Source of the DNA: Pseudopithomyces maydicus
Taxonomy: Eukaryota > Ascomycota > Dothideomycetes > Pleosporales > Didymosphaeriaceae
Assembly: GCA_026873275.1 (NCBI GenBank)
Contig: JANTUC010000014.1
Location: 1,240,001-1,304,000 of the forward strand
Length of the DNA: 64,000 bases
Direction: 5' to 3'
In this document: in pieces, positions 1 to 11,034 of the stretch
Layout of the letters: every line of letters begins with the position of its first letter
Numbering within the stretch: the stretch's first letter is position 1
The notes under the pieces: model-generated
Seen by the model: only the letters and a program-made list of their open reading frames with translations
What the model was told of the DNA's origin: nothing
Database searches by the model: none
Made by a program: the position numbers and the translations under genes

Positions 1-1418
1 TGTTGTTGAAGATGTGACGGCTAGGATACAAAGTCTACCTTTTTGTTGTGTATACAGATTCAATTTCTTGTCTCTCTGTTGTCACTGATACACGTGTACA
101 CACAAGTCTAGTACCAACACACAAGTTTGATGTAATCTCGACGATGATCCCACATAATAATCATTAGCCAAGACAAGATGGAGATAATCTATATAATGGA
201 GGCAGCGCCTTCTGATTAATGCGCACCTATCCATACGCACAACAAAACCATTACTTTTTAAAAGTAGCGAAGATCCACATAGTGCTTTACAATACCCACA
301 ACAGTACCAAAGAAACGAAGATAACCCAGTTCATATCTCCGGAGCCCGTATAATGCCCCAACGTTTTATCAAAGTAAGGTACCCCACGATGAACGATGCG
401 AAAGGTGTTCTGTTCGCGGATGGATACACCGTATATGGCGACCACTACCATCGATACATCAGCCGTGATTTGATCAGAAATGAAGCCCCAGGGTGGTCGA
501 TACTCTGCGTTGTTACTTGTGAGGCAACCGCCTTGCGACGCATGGACGGGGGTCTTGACGCAGACTCACGGTGCACCATGGGCCGTACGTATTATGCTGC
601 GATATTAATGATCGATGTATAGGACTAAGAAAAGGCAGTGAAAGGTGTTGTACTCTCTCATTTCCCCGCTGATGGTCAAGGTACGTTGTACTAGTCTGAT
701 TGAGTCTTTGACTGACTTTTGTGCAGCGGTGATGTGTCCTTGAACCAGTTGTTCTGAGATTGTATGCAGAGATGGCATCAGATTTCAGTATTATGAAGGT
801 AATGGAGCAGAAAAGTGATCGGCGTGAGGTGATTGCGAGCTCATATGGTGAGCAACCTAACATTTCTTCATTAACTTCTGCATTACGTTGGAAAAAATGT
901 TATCATCTAGCTGAGGTACGGGATACAGCTAGTTACTCTTATTTCAATTGAACACTGTATACTACAAATCAATTTTCGAATAAATAGATACAAGCCAAGT
1001 TCATGTTTAAATTCAGTGCTGTGCTCACCCACCTGGATGCTGCTTCACTAGCTCTACGATTTCGAGGCCGATGTCGGCGCTCATTCAATTGACCCACTTT
1101 GATGTAGAATAGATGTATATAGAATCTAAGATGTATGTATGAGTAGTCCTCTCAGAATGTAGACCTCCACAGTTCATAGCAGAAGCGAAAAAAGCAATGG
1201 CATATGCATCAGCATCGTGAGTTGCAAGTGGGTGATGACGGTGGTGGTGTGGTGCTCATGCATACAGCCAATCACAACGCAGACTATGCGCTGACATCAC
1301 CATCGGCCCGATTGCGGCCTTCTCGCCATCGGAGCTGCGGCGGGTTCCCCGAAAAGCTACGCTACCGAGCTCGAGTTTATATTCGCTGCTCCAGACTCTC
1401 CATTGCGGGCAGCCCACA
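1..1418. other. 5' intergenic stretch, AT-rich at its start
   Basis: This stretch holds only short open frames (353-622 plus, 513-863 minus, 760-951 plus) with no recognisable motif, no splice-linked extension and no family resemblance. The first 350 bases are AT-rich. The part nearest 1418 is the presumed promoter and 5' UTR of ILV3. I see no gene here. Confidence 0.5.
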
Positions 1419-3291
1419 ATGCCTTCTCTTGCACGCTCCGGCGCGCAATTTCTGCGCTCCAGATGCTCGCCCCGTCTACAATCGCACCAGACGTAAGCTC
1501 AATGCCTCCCGCGTGCTCTGCAATCCTCGTGGCGAGCTGACAATCCCCAGGCGAGCTCTCTCTAGCTCTGCCATCCGCTGGAAGAGGTCCGATGACGACC
1601 TCAACTGGGTCTCCCGCGGCATCACCCAGCCCAAGTCGCAGGGCGCGTCGCAGGCCATGCTGTACGCCACCGGCATGAACGAGCAGGACATGAACAAGGC
1701 CCAGGTCGGCATCTCCTCCGTGTGGTACTCCGGCAACCCGTGCAACATGCACTTGCTGGACCTGAACAACAAGGTCAAGGAGGGTGTGGAGCGTGCGGGC
1801 CTCCTGGGCATGCAGTTCAACACCATCGGTGTCAGTGACGGCATCTCCATGGGCACCAAGGGCATGCGCTACTCGCTGCAGTCGCGCGACCTCATTGCCG
1901 ACTCTATCGAGACGGTCATGGGTGGCCAATGGTACGATGCCAACATCTCCATTCCTGGCTGCGACAAGAACATGCCCGGTGTCATCATGGCCATGGGACG
2001 TGTGAACAGGCCATCGCTCATGGTCTACGGAGGCACCATCCAGCCCGGTTGCGCTTCGACCATGCCTGCCGACAAGCAGCAGGTCGACATCGTCTCCGCT
2101 TTCCAGGCATACGGCCAGTTCATCACGGGCGACATCTCCGAGGAGCAGCGCTTCGACATCATCAGGCACGCATGCAACGGCAAGGGTGCTTGCGGAGGCA
2201 TGTACACGGCCAACACAATGGCAACGGCGATTGAGGTCATGGGCATGTCCCTCCCTGGCTCGTCTTCCAATACAGCAAACTCCAAGGGCAAGGTGCTTGA
2301 ATGCTTGGCCGCTGGAGGTGCCATCCGCAACCTGCTCAAGGAGGACATTCGTCCCCGCGACATCATCACCAGGAAGTCGCTCGAGAACGCCATGGTTCTC
2401 GTCAGCGTCACCGGTGGCTCTACCAACGCTGTCCTTCACCTGATCGCTATCGCAGACTCTGTCGGCATCAAGCTCACCATCGACGACTTCCAGAGCGTCA
2501 GCGACCGCATCCCGCTCCTCGCCGATCTCAAGCCCTCGGGCAAGTACGTCATGGCCGACGTCCACGACATTGGCGGCACACCGGCGCTCTGCAAGTTCCT
2601 GCTCAAGGAGGGCCTCATTGACGGAGACACCATGACCGTCACGGGCAAGACGCTCAAGCAGAACTTGGAGCACGCGCAAGACTTCCCCTCCGACCAGAAG
2701 ATCTTCAGGTCACTCGACAACCCCATCAAGAAGACTGGCCACCTGCAAATTCTCCGCGGTAACCTTGCCCCCGGCGGCTGCGTCGGCAAGATCACGGGCA
2801 AGGAGGGCACCAAATTCACCGGCAAGGCCCGCTGCTACAACGACGAGGACGACTTCATCGCGAGCCTCGAGCGCGGCGAGTTCAAGAAGGGCGAGAAGAC
2901 CGTCGTCGTCATCCGCTTCGAAGGCCCCAAGGGTGGCCCCGGTATGCCCGAGATGCTGAAGCCCAGCTCTGCCATCATGGGTGCCGGTCTCGGCCACGAC
3001 GTCGCGCTCATCACCGACGGTCGTTTCAGCGGCGGTAGCCACGGCTTCCTCATCGGCCACATTGTGCCTGAGGCGCAGGAGGGCGGACCCATTGGCCTTG
3101 TCAAGGACGGTGACGAGATCACCATCGATGCCGAGGAGAACGTGCTCAATGTCAACGTCAGCGATGCGGAGATGGAGCAGAGGAAGAAGGACTACGTTGC
3201 GCCCCCGCTCAAGTACCAGAAGGGTACGCTGTTCAAGTATGCGCGTTTCGTAAAGGACGCCAGCCACGGCTGCGTTACGGATGCATCGTAA
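1419..3291 (+). CDS. ILV3: Dihydroxy-acid dehydratase, mitochondrial
   Basis: Dehydrates 2,3-dihydroxy-isovalerate and 2,3-dihydroxy-3-methylvalerate to the 2-keto acids in valine, isoleucine and leucine synthesis, in the mitochondrial matrix. I place the start at the ATG at 1419. Exon 1 (1419-1492) encodes an Arg/Ser-rich, acid-free mitochondrial presequence, and a 58-nt intron (1493-1550, GTAAGC donor, CTGAC branch, CAG acceptor) joins it in phase to the long frame. The spliced product is 604 residues, the usual length for fungal Ilv3. The iron-sulfur ligands of the ILVD/EDD family are visible: Cys89 in GNPCNMH, Cys162 in PGCDKNMPG and Cys239 in GACGGMY. The C-terminal catalytic region includes DGRFSGGSHG. 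The frame is also open upstream to an ATG at 1204, but that would add a non-targeting tail and read through the intron. Confidence in function is very high. Confidence 0.97.
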
Positions 3292-3913
3292 TTCTTTTCT
3301 TCGTCTGTTTCTTCACTGTTACTACCATTTTCTGTACGTTTTCATGTATACGGTCTGGCTATCAAAATGGGATTGTGCTGGAGTCTCGCATTTGTTGATA
3401 AAATGAATGGCGCATGTTGTAGCGAACTTGAGCAAGAATCTGAATCTGAAATATAGTTACGTATATTTTTGACTTAATAGAAAATATTGATCTTCAAGGG
3501 GCTTTATGTTCGTAGGCAACGCGAAAAATATTTGTGGAGTTAAGTGGTTTTGGTGAATACAAGTCATGTTTCGCTATCTGAGCTTGCTAATAAAAAGTCA
3601 GAATTATATACGTAGAAACCCGACAGACTATATGATATCACGTGCTAGATTACATCACGTGATTAATAGATGCTTTAGTGCCTAGGGGCCCATCTATCTA
3701 TTGGATCGATTTTTAATTGTTTTGTCTCCACAGTATTTTATATCTAGTACACGGTTAAGTCACAGTACGTTAATGTTTTGGATTTATATTCAACTTCGAT
3801 TGACAACGTCTGAATCTTTCTATTGTGCCGTACCGCCCATGGTATCAACCCAAATATTCTATCAACTCCAAACTATATGCTTTCAAAAAAGCATCGATTC
3901 ATCCAACACCTTT
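3292..3913. other. Convergent intergenic region
   Basis: This is the shared 3' region between ILV3 (plus) and the secreted-protein gene (minus). It is AT-rich and contains two ATCACGTG/TCACGTGC-like hexamers near 3640-3660. An open frame beginning at 3701 runs into the antisense of the neighbouring gene and is not convincing. No gene is seen. Confidence 0.4.
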
Positions 3914-4796
3914 TTACTGAATGGGCGAAACGAACGACAAAACCTGCATAGGAGTCTGCGACCAGCCTGCCTTGGAGTACTTAACCGACGAAGGCTTCTT
4001 GTCACCCCAAACCTCAGGCTTGACCTCCCTCGCGATGACCTTGCCAGGTCCAATAATCTTGTCGCAACCACCGCCCTGTTAACTCATATTAGCACCCATT
4101 CCGTAACCAGCAACTCATCAGTGTCAAAACTTACAGTCTCCTTCGAGCACGGCGGCCAGACCTTAAGATCATCCTCCGTCGACGAATAAGCATTATTCCT
4201 GTTCCCAGAAATAACCGTCACAGTCACGATCTCTGCCGCACTAATCGATGTCCCGGGGTGCAATCTTTGAAACAACTGTGCGGCGCTCATCTCTCCGCAC
4301 TTCGCATCGTTGGACTTAACCGCAGGACTAATACACTGGTCGACCAATGCAGAAACAGCATTATCCCTCGTATACGTAATCGCCTGTCCGCCCTTCTGCG
4401 AGCTGGCGACGATAATCTCTTTCCCCCAGTGGAACACCGTCATGACGGAGGGCAAGTCGTCCTTGTGCACGTTGTATTGCTTCGCGCTCTCGATCATGTC
4501 CATGTAGCCGTCCATGGCGATCTTGACGAGCTCCACGTCCTCGATCTTGCCTGGCACGTCGTAGTGCGACATGAAGATGAGGCGTTGTTGCATTTTGCCC
4601 TTGGAAACGGGCTTCCCGGCGATCATGTCCTCAGCGCCGGCTTTGGCCAATTCATAGTCGAGCTCGACGCCGACGCGGGGGCTGGTGGGCCGGTGGTAGG
4701 TCGCGAGGTCGGGGGCTCCCTTGGCGGCTTCGGCGAGGGGTTGGAACCACAGGAGGATGTGGAGGAGGAGGGGAGGAACCGGTTGGTGGTGCCCAT
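3914..4796 (-). CDS. Unrecognised secreted protein (apparent frame slip in signal peptide)
   Basis: I do not recognise the family. Exon 1 is 4135-4796 and exon 2 is 3914-4075, joined across a 59-nt intron (4076-4134; GTAAGT donor, GCTAAT branch, AACAG acceptor). The body is soluble, mixed alpha/beta-like and has four Cys (motifs DQCIS, DAKCGEM, WPPCS, GGGCDK), which would suit disulfides. The only credible ATG (4796) opens a frame that breaks after about nine codons at a four-base run (4770-4773). One base later the frame encodes a leucine-rich hydrophobic core followed by a signal-peptidase-like A-E-A-A site, and then runs to the stop. The spliced length is 824 nt, one short of a multiple of three. 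The break is therefore either a missing base in the assembly or a recent frameshift. Predicted mature size is about 250 residues; it could be an effector or apoplastic protein. Confidence 0.6.
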
Positions 4797-6174
4797 GGTT
4801 GCCTCAAGTGAATCGAACTATAACGAGTGCGGTCCCGCGCTGGGATGGTGTGTACACCAAAGAAATGTATATAGAAATAAGAAGATGAAGATGAAGCAGA
4901 AAAAGAACAAGTAACAAATGAATGTATGTAGTGCGCAACTAGAAAAAGACAGACTGATGAACGAACTCCCTCCCGTCCAATCCACCCCCTTATAACAAAC
5001 ACACCACACTCCCTCCATGCAACTAAAAATCTTCACATCCCCATCGCATCGTGCTCGCTTCGAAACCGCAATGCCCGATGTCCGCACTCCATCAGCTACA
5101 GCAGCCCCCACCGCGCCGCTAGCTACATCCCGTATCCCAACGCACTCCTAGCCGCCACGCGTATCCCTTCGCATTGCCTATCTGGGGGGCACCGCGCTGA
5201 CCAGTGCGGTACAAGCTTTGCGCATATCGCCCAGCCCGGGCCTTACATGAACGAAAACGTTTACCTCCTGTGCCCGGCCAAACAATGTACCTGTGCACGT
5301 ACAAGTGGAGATCTCCGGGCTGCGCGTTCCCCACTCCCACGACGCACACACGCGATCCAGCCAATCCAATCGCGCCGCCCCTGCGCTTACACAGCCATCG
5401 AGGTGGCCAAAACCACGCTCAGCCCCCAACCGAACGTGGCCCCGTACATATGTACCGGTACGTACCTGCATGGAGCCCGTCCGCGGGTTCGTGAAACGCA
5501 CTGTGGGCAGGTGCTAGCGTGAGCGGGCTTCTGCTTTGGGAAAGTGTCTAAATGCGTTTAAGTTAAGCTTGCGGGCTGGGACTAGCTGGGTTGGGACTAC
5601 GGCGGTAGCTTAACTGGTGTACGGGTGCGACGCGAAACACGATCTGGTGTCAGCACGGACCGTGTGCATATGGAGCAACGTCGAAGTCCGTTGGGGGGTT
5701 ACTTTTTTTATTTGCCTCGAAGGGCTAGAAGGGAGGGGGAGGGGGAATCGAAGCTTCGGAAAACGGACATGGACATGGACATTGACATGGTGGCCATGCA
5801 AGCATGCGAGTAAGCGGACGGAAGTTTGGTGGATTTGTTTCCTCTTCTCGTATCATTTGTCAAGGTTGGTGTGATGGGGTCATTTTAATTTCGTGGATAT
5901 ATTTGAGCGGCTGCGCGGTGGCATGGATTCTGTTTCTTGGTCACGCTGGTGAAGTTCGTTTTTTTGTTCTCTTCTCAGAAGGATTATTTGTGGTGCCGAC
6001 TCTGGTGAGCGGGACGCGTCGTTCTTTACTTCTTCGTTCTTTTCTGCTGCGAAGATACACGCTCGTTGATTGTATTCTATACATTCACTCACTCACTCGT
6101 TCACCCATACATTCATTCACCCATCCACACCCCTACCCCTTACCAAACATTCATCCTCAAACAAACCACCCACC
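4797..6174. other. Divergent intergenic region
   Basis: This region separates the minus-strand secreted-protein gene from the plus-strand RNase-fold gene. The many short open frames at 5119-5874 overlap each other on both strands and show no motif. The last 130 bases (6060-6170) carry CACTCA/CCCATACATTCA runs and a pyrimidine-rich leader just before the ATG at 6175, typical of a filamentous-fungal 5' UTR. No gene is seen. Confidence 0.4.
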
Positions 6175-7025
6175 ATGCTCCTCAAGAAGTTCCTCTTCCT
6201 TGGCCTCGCGGCCCTCACCGCCGCCAGCCCCCTCCTCGACGCCCGCGCCGGCACAAAAGCCGTCACCGGCACCGGCACCAAAACCGGCACAAAAGGCACC
6301 AAGAACTCCGCCACCTGCCCTGCGACCCAGCCCCTCACCGCCGGCGTAACATGCCCGCGCGTCAAGTTCACCGCCGCGCAAATCAACCGCGCGGTGAAGC
6401 AAGCCAAAGCCATGAAAGTCAAGGGCAAGACCGGCAAGGGGCTGCACTTCCCCGCCAAGTACAAGCCGGCCAAGGAGGCGAAGATCAAGGGGAAGCCCAA
6501 GGCGGGTAAGTCGGTGGAGGCGGGCAAGACGGTGAAGAGGGAGGACGCGGGGATGGTGCAGGTGCTGGAGGCGAGGAAGAGTAGGGGCGGAAGCACGAGG
6601 ACGCGGACGAGGCCTACCAAGACGACCAAGAAGAAGACGGGCGCGACGAAGAAGAAGACGCCGAAGAAGACCAAGTCGACTACGGGGAAGAAGAAGAAGA
6701 CTACCAAGAAGAACAAGTGCAAGGCTGGGGCTGCGCCGGCGAAGGTTGGGAAGGGCGTGTGGATGTTCCCTATCCTGGAGAAGGGCGTGTGGAAGCGTGA
6801 GTTTACCCCAATGTGTACCCCAGCTTTCATTCTTTTGACTGACACTCGACAGCTGGCGCGTTCCCCGAGACCAACTACATCATTTTGGACAGCAAGTTCA
6901 ACTACGTCAAGACGGCGGAGAGGGAGCCTGGGTCCGCGGAGGAGTACGAGGTTTGCATTGAGAAGGCGCAGAAGAAGGGTACCAAGGGAAAGGGTACCAA
7001 GGCGACGAAGGGCAAGACGGCTTAG
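6175..7025 (+). CDS. Secreted RNase T1-fold pseudoenzyme with lysine-rich insert
   Basis: 264-residue secreted protein. Exons are 6175-6796 and 6853-7025; the 56-nt intron has a GTGAGT donor and ACAG acceptor. It has a signal peptide (residues 1-18, core FLFLGLAALTAAS). The scaffold matches the microbial guanyl-specific ribonuclease/ribotoxin family: a Cys followed by TAAQINRAV (60-73), an FPAKY segment (92-96) where active members have YPHKY, an MFPI segment (197-200) where they have E-F/W-P-I, an NYIILD strand (215-220) where they have DRVVFN, and a terminal Cys (242). The catalytic His, Glu, Arg and His are replaced by Ala94, Met197, a non-Arg residue and Glu230. Between the two halves lies an insert of about 85 residues (105-190) of KKKT/TKKT repeats with 27 or more basic residues. 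It is likely a non-catalytic, possibly nucleic-acid-binding secreted protein. The fold call is by eye. Confidence 0.75.
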
Positions 7026-7705
7026 ATTTGAGGGGGCGTTTAGTGGAGGGATTTGAAGGGGCGCTTTGGGACTTGGGAGGTGTTTAGCGCTATAGAGGTT
7101 ATATGTATGTGTATATATGTGTAAAAGGGTAGTTGCTCTGTATACTTCTACGTTGAAAGGCAGGCAAAAATCAACTATTACATTGTTAAGTTTTTTGCTG
7201 GTTGATGGACTTCGTTAAAATTAATTTAAGCTACTTTTGGCTGGAGCCGGCATGATTTGTCTAGATCTTCACGACGAATATTAAAAGACTCATGGCAATG
7301 GAATAATCGCTTTCTGAGGTTGCCATGAAGTGAAGAATTGTTATCTGTGATATAATGTAACATACAACCAGCTCTGGAGGTTGCTTTTGGATGATTGCAA
7401 GATGATAAAAAGAGTTATGCGAACACGTAGACGCGGAATGGTTCAAGGTAACCTCACTGGCTCTTTGTTCAGAAATCTCTTTCTTAAAACTTTCTTGTTG
7501 AGTCTTTGCAATATTTGGATCACATATGACCAGATGCCACTATTCTGCATCAGGATAGCTTAAGAGGGAGAACTAATGAGCGGACTAAATACTGATAAAA
7601 AGAATTACTGGCCTTCAACTCCACAAAATCCCAGCTACACCAGGATGCGAATTTTCAACTGCTCATATTCTATGTATCTCGGTACAGTCGTTCCACTATG
7701 CCCCG
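7026..7705. other. Convergent intergenic region
   Basis: AT-rich 3' region between the RNase-fold gene (plus) and the F-box gene (minus). Short frames at 7261-7563 have no motif. No gene is seen. Confidence 0.4.
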
Positions 7706-9202
7706 TCATACATTCTCCCAGGGCTCTTCATCTTCCGCCTTAATAATCTTATACTTGATATTTGACCCCTTGAAAATCTGACGAAAGTCATTATATTCGT
7801 CATCCCCAGTACGAACCCATTCAGAGCCATAAATCAAATAGAAGCGAACCTCAACAAGACGTGGTGTTCTTTCCGACGCGGTTTCGGAAATCCACTTTTG
7901 GAGCTTCTTTATCTCGTCTTCCTCATTATAGGCATAGCTAACTGGCGCTTGCTCGTCGGAGATCGTTACGATTTCAACATTAGGAGGCATGCTATCCTCT
8001 ATTTGCCTGTCTTCTTCATCATCATAATCCCATTCCGGAAGCAACGCTATGAATGGTGCTTTGAACCGTTTGATATTGGTAAAGTCTTTCAATCCTTTCA
8101 AAGATCCCTCAGCCAAGACACCTGGAAGATCGAAATCATCCCACGCTGTACAATGAGTACACTTAATGGTGAGGTCCTCGAGAGTACCCTGAACGGGTTT
8201 CAATGCTTCAACGAATCTGTCCAAATTGATCATGCGGCTTTCCAGTGGGTCGAAGGCAGGTATGGCGTTCAGCGGGTTGACGTCGGGTATATATTTCCAT
8301 TCCCAGCTCAGACACTTCAGGGCCGAAGTCCTCTCAAGGATTTGCGCCAAAAATTCGACATGAACAAATGACAATGATAGAGATGTTAGACGAGCTGGAT
8401 CTGGGGGCGAATTCATAGGCCATTCGAACGGAAACGAGCTGTAATTCAGACTCCAGCCGGAGATGTTTCGTATCGACGGAAGACTAAGAAGAGCTATCAG
8501 ATCCTTCGGATGGCAAAGATCGGGATTTCGTCCAGGGTCAGTGTCCATTGGTCCGGGGTACGAAATCTCTTCCAGACGCTGAAATCGAGACATTTCATGG
8601 TCGAACTTGTCGTAAACGGCTGACTGGAATAATTTGCCAAGAAACTGGTTCTCACCCTTGGTCTGTGGCCGGACTCTTTGCCAAGCACCCTGTTCGAGAT
8701 ACGGGAGAACAACAGCGTACCCGACGCGAAAGCGTACCAGGTTATGCAGTCTTGACAATAAAAGTGCTACAAAAGCGTTCAGATCGCCTTCGTGCAACTT
8801 CATCACCCAAAGCCGACTATACGCTAGAAGAGGACTAACAGATGAGAGAAATTCCGGCATACCATCATCATCTGTTGGCGGCGGTGGATTAGCTTTGGGC
8901 GTATCGTCCTGGTGACGCCATGACTCTCTGTGAAGTTTTTGGATGGCTTTTTCTCCATCGCGCAGACGGACAGATTTGATATGTGCCGCTAATTCAGGCT
9001 TTTGGATAATGCTTCGGCAAAGATGTATTATAGGCCGTGGATTATCTCGAAATATGCGGATGTCGACTGAAGAATAGAGCAGCGGGGTTGCGATTGCGTG
9101 TAGCCTTTTGTTCATGAGACTCACGGCGGCAAGATCATGAGACGATAGATTCTCGAGGATCGAGTCGATAATTTCTGCGGGGCAACCAGAAAAGGACGCC
9201 AT
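7706..9202 (-). CDS. F-box protein
   Basis: Single-exon gene of 498 residues starting at the ATG at 9202; the open frame continues upstream to 9340, but that extension lacks conserved features. An N-terminal F-box lies at about residues 5-45 (CPAEIIDSILENLSSHDLAA followed by VSLMNKRLH and LLYSSVDI), the usual hydrophobic pattern for binding Skp1 in an SCF ubiquitin ligase. The rest is a long substrate-recognition region with irregular leucine-rich spacing and an acidic patch (DYDDEEDRQIED). This is the common fungal F-box/LRR-like type, for which no substrate can be named. It lies head to head with a second F-box gene that starts 476 bases away. Confidence 0.85.
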   Translation of the reverse strand: MASFSGCPAEIIDSILENLSSHDLAAVSLMNKRLHAIATPLLYSSVDIRIFRDNPRPIIHLCRSIIQKPELAAHIKSVRLRDGEKAIQKLHRESWRHQDDTPKANPPPPTDDDGMPEFLSSVSPLLAYSRLWVMKLHEGDLNAFVALLLSRLHNLVRFRVGYAVVLPYLEQGAWQRVRPQTKGENQFLGKLFQSAVYDKFDHEMSRFQRLEEISYPGPMDTDPGRNPDLCHPKDLIALLSLPSIRNISGWSLNYSSFPFEWPMNSPPDPARLTSLSLSFVHVEFLAQILERTSALKCLSWEWKYIPDVNPLNAIPAFDPLESRMINLDRFVEALKPVQGTLEDLTIKCTHCTAWDDFDLPGVLAEGSLKGLKDFTNIKRFKAPFIALLPEWDYDDEEDRQIEDSMPPNVEIVTISDEQAPVSYAYNEEDEIKKLQKWISETASERTPRLVEVRFYLIYGSEWVRTGDDEYNDFRQIFKGSNIKYKIIKAEDEEPWENV

Positions 9203-9678
9203 GACTTCGATGGTTTCGATGAGGGTGATGAAGGTGGTGAGGGGTTGGGGCGCGTGGACACAGGTGTACCTTTGATCAACGCTCGGTGCAGTCAACGGTA
9301 GTCTTTCTGGGGCCGAATGTGCTGCGAGTGACGCAACCAAATCTGTACACCGTTGCCACTTTCGGGAATTGAAGTTCTAATTTAGGCGCCCAGGTCCACT
9401 GGTCTCAAACATCTCCACGCTTTTTGTGCGGCTTGTAGATTTCCGGCGCTATGCTGTTTAGGTTTAGCGCAACATTTCCGGCCCCCATTGGAGGCCGCTA
9501 ACAAGGAACCCACCAAAATCACAGCCCAACGTCACCAGCTTATCCTCCAACGTCCCCGGCTCGTTCTTCAGTTAGCCCTCGCTCAAACAAACAAGATTCT
9601 GGTTCACCAGTCCCTTCATCCTGTATACTTACGTCGCCTAATTCAGTTTCCCATTCTTCTTTAGAAGCAGATCTTGAT
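9203..9678. promoter_or_regulatory. Bidirectional intergenic region between two F-box genes
   Basis: A 476-base region lies between the divergent start codons at 9202 (minus) and 9679 (plus). It presumably holds both promoters. I see no clear TATA box or repeated operator-like motif. Confidence 0.45.
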
Positions 9679-10800
9679 ATGGGTTCTGAGAAGTCAGAAT
9701 CGAAGCCATCTCGGACTCAAGTGCGCGTCAACACGGTCAATCATAACTATGATCTCTGGGAAAATGGCGAAAGCATGCGAGTCGAGGATGAAATCATACT
9801 AGCTGCTAATTCGGAGCCATCGGAGATGGATGATGCAGACCGACAGGTGCAGTGTTCCAAATTGCTAGGTTTACCGGCAGAACTACAGGATGAGATTATT
9901 CGCAATGTGGACCGGAGCGATTTCCAGGCGTTATTGCGGACGTGTGTATCTTTGCGAGCCGCGGTGATACCATTTGCTTTGAATCACATTGTTTTGTCGG
10001 GGTTTTCGCCGCGGTTAGACTCCGTCGTTGACGCTCTCCATGGAACGATTTCAAGATCCAAACGAGTGGCTGATATTATTCGTCATATACAGCTGTTGTG
10101 TGATGATACCCTCTCAACGATCCTGTGGAAACTTCTTCCGCTCACCACGCAACTCAAGTCTCTGGACTATGGCTGGGTTATAGTATCCGAAAAACGATCC
10201 GAGCACGACATAATCAATATGCGGCATCTCGGTCATGCATTGAGTCATGTAAAACACACGCTCGTTAATCTCAAAGTCACTTATATGGTCGATCTGCCCG
10301 ATGGCTACTTTAGCAAAGCGACTTGTGGGGATGCCTTGCTGTCTGTGAAGGAAATGGTTGCACTCCAAAAACTTGAAACAACATTCGACATTCTTTTTGG
10401 TCCATTTACTTTTCCGTATACCCGCGGGGCACCTGGGCTTGACGAAATCCTGCCACAGGGGCTGGAGGAACTCAAGATTCTACCCGAACGGTGGCAAAAT
10501 GATCATGTAAGGTGGGACTATGAACGGAGGGCAGGGGTAATTACTGACTATGTCTGCAACGAGAATTGGAGACGTTTCACACCAAACCTCAGATTGTTAA
10601 ATTACGACATGTACAAAGATAAAAAAATGTGTAACATAGCGTGGCCGAAGGTATATGCCACAGAGAAAGCTCTTGAAGCCACAGTCTGCAAGAATGGCCT
10701 TCAGTGGGCGTTGGAGCTACCGCAGATTCCATCAGTCTCAAATCTCCGTTATGAGCGCTTGAGATCTTCATTTGAAAAAACAAAGGCGAGATATGTTTGA
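9679..10800 (+). CDS. F-box-domain protein
   Basis: Single-exon gene of 373 residues from the ATG at 9679. After a disordered, charged N-terminus of about 60 residues, an F-box-like segment lies at about 63-105 (LLGLPAELQDEIIRNVDRSD, then LLRTCVSLRA and FALNHIVL). The remainder has no repeat that I recognise. It probably acts as an SCF adaptor. It differs in sequence from the divergently transcribed F-box neighbour, so a recent tandem duplication is not apparent. Confidence 0.75.
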   Translation: MGSEKSESKPSRTQVRVNTVNHNYDLWENGESMRVEDEIILAANSEPSEMDDADRQVQCSKLLGLPAELQDEIIRNVDRSDFQALLRTCVSLRAAVIPFALNHIVLSGFSPRLDSVVDALHGTISRSKRVADIIRHIQLLCDDTLSTILWKLLPLTTQLKSLDYGWVIVSEKRSEHDIINMRHLGHALSHVKHTLVNLKVTYMVDLPDGYFSKATCGDALLSVKEMVALQKLETTFDILFGPFTFPYTRGAPGLDEILPQGLEELKILPERWQNDHVRWDYERRAGVITDYVCNENWRRFTPNLRLLNYDMYKDKKMCNIAWPKVYATEKALEATVCKNGLQWALELPQIPSVSNLRYERLRSSFEKTKARYV

Positions 10801-11034
10801 GTGGGAACAAGTTTGCACATTGAGATGTAAGCATGCAATCGCAGCGATGAAGATCCACTGGTACTCAGCAAACCCCAGTTTCTGCGCATGTATAGACAAT
10901 GTTCGCATATCTTAAATTGAGATGATTTTTATTATTTCATATTTAAATAGACTATATGCGCTGTGCGTATACATTTGACAGCAAGCCGATTATTCTCCAG
11001 AAAGAACGCAAAATTCCACATAGCGTATCCAGCA

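Noticed and set aside
353..951. Small open frames upstream of ILV3
   Set aside because: Overlapping on both strands, no motif, signal peptide or splice extension.
1357..2679. 440-codon open frame antisense to ILV3
   Set aside because: It mirrors the high GC3 codon bias of ILV3, has no motif and no splice-supported ends.
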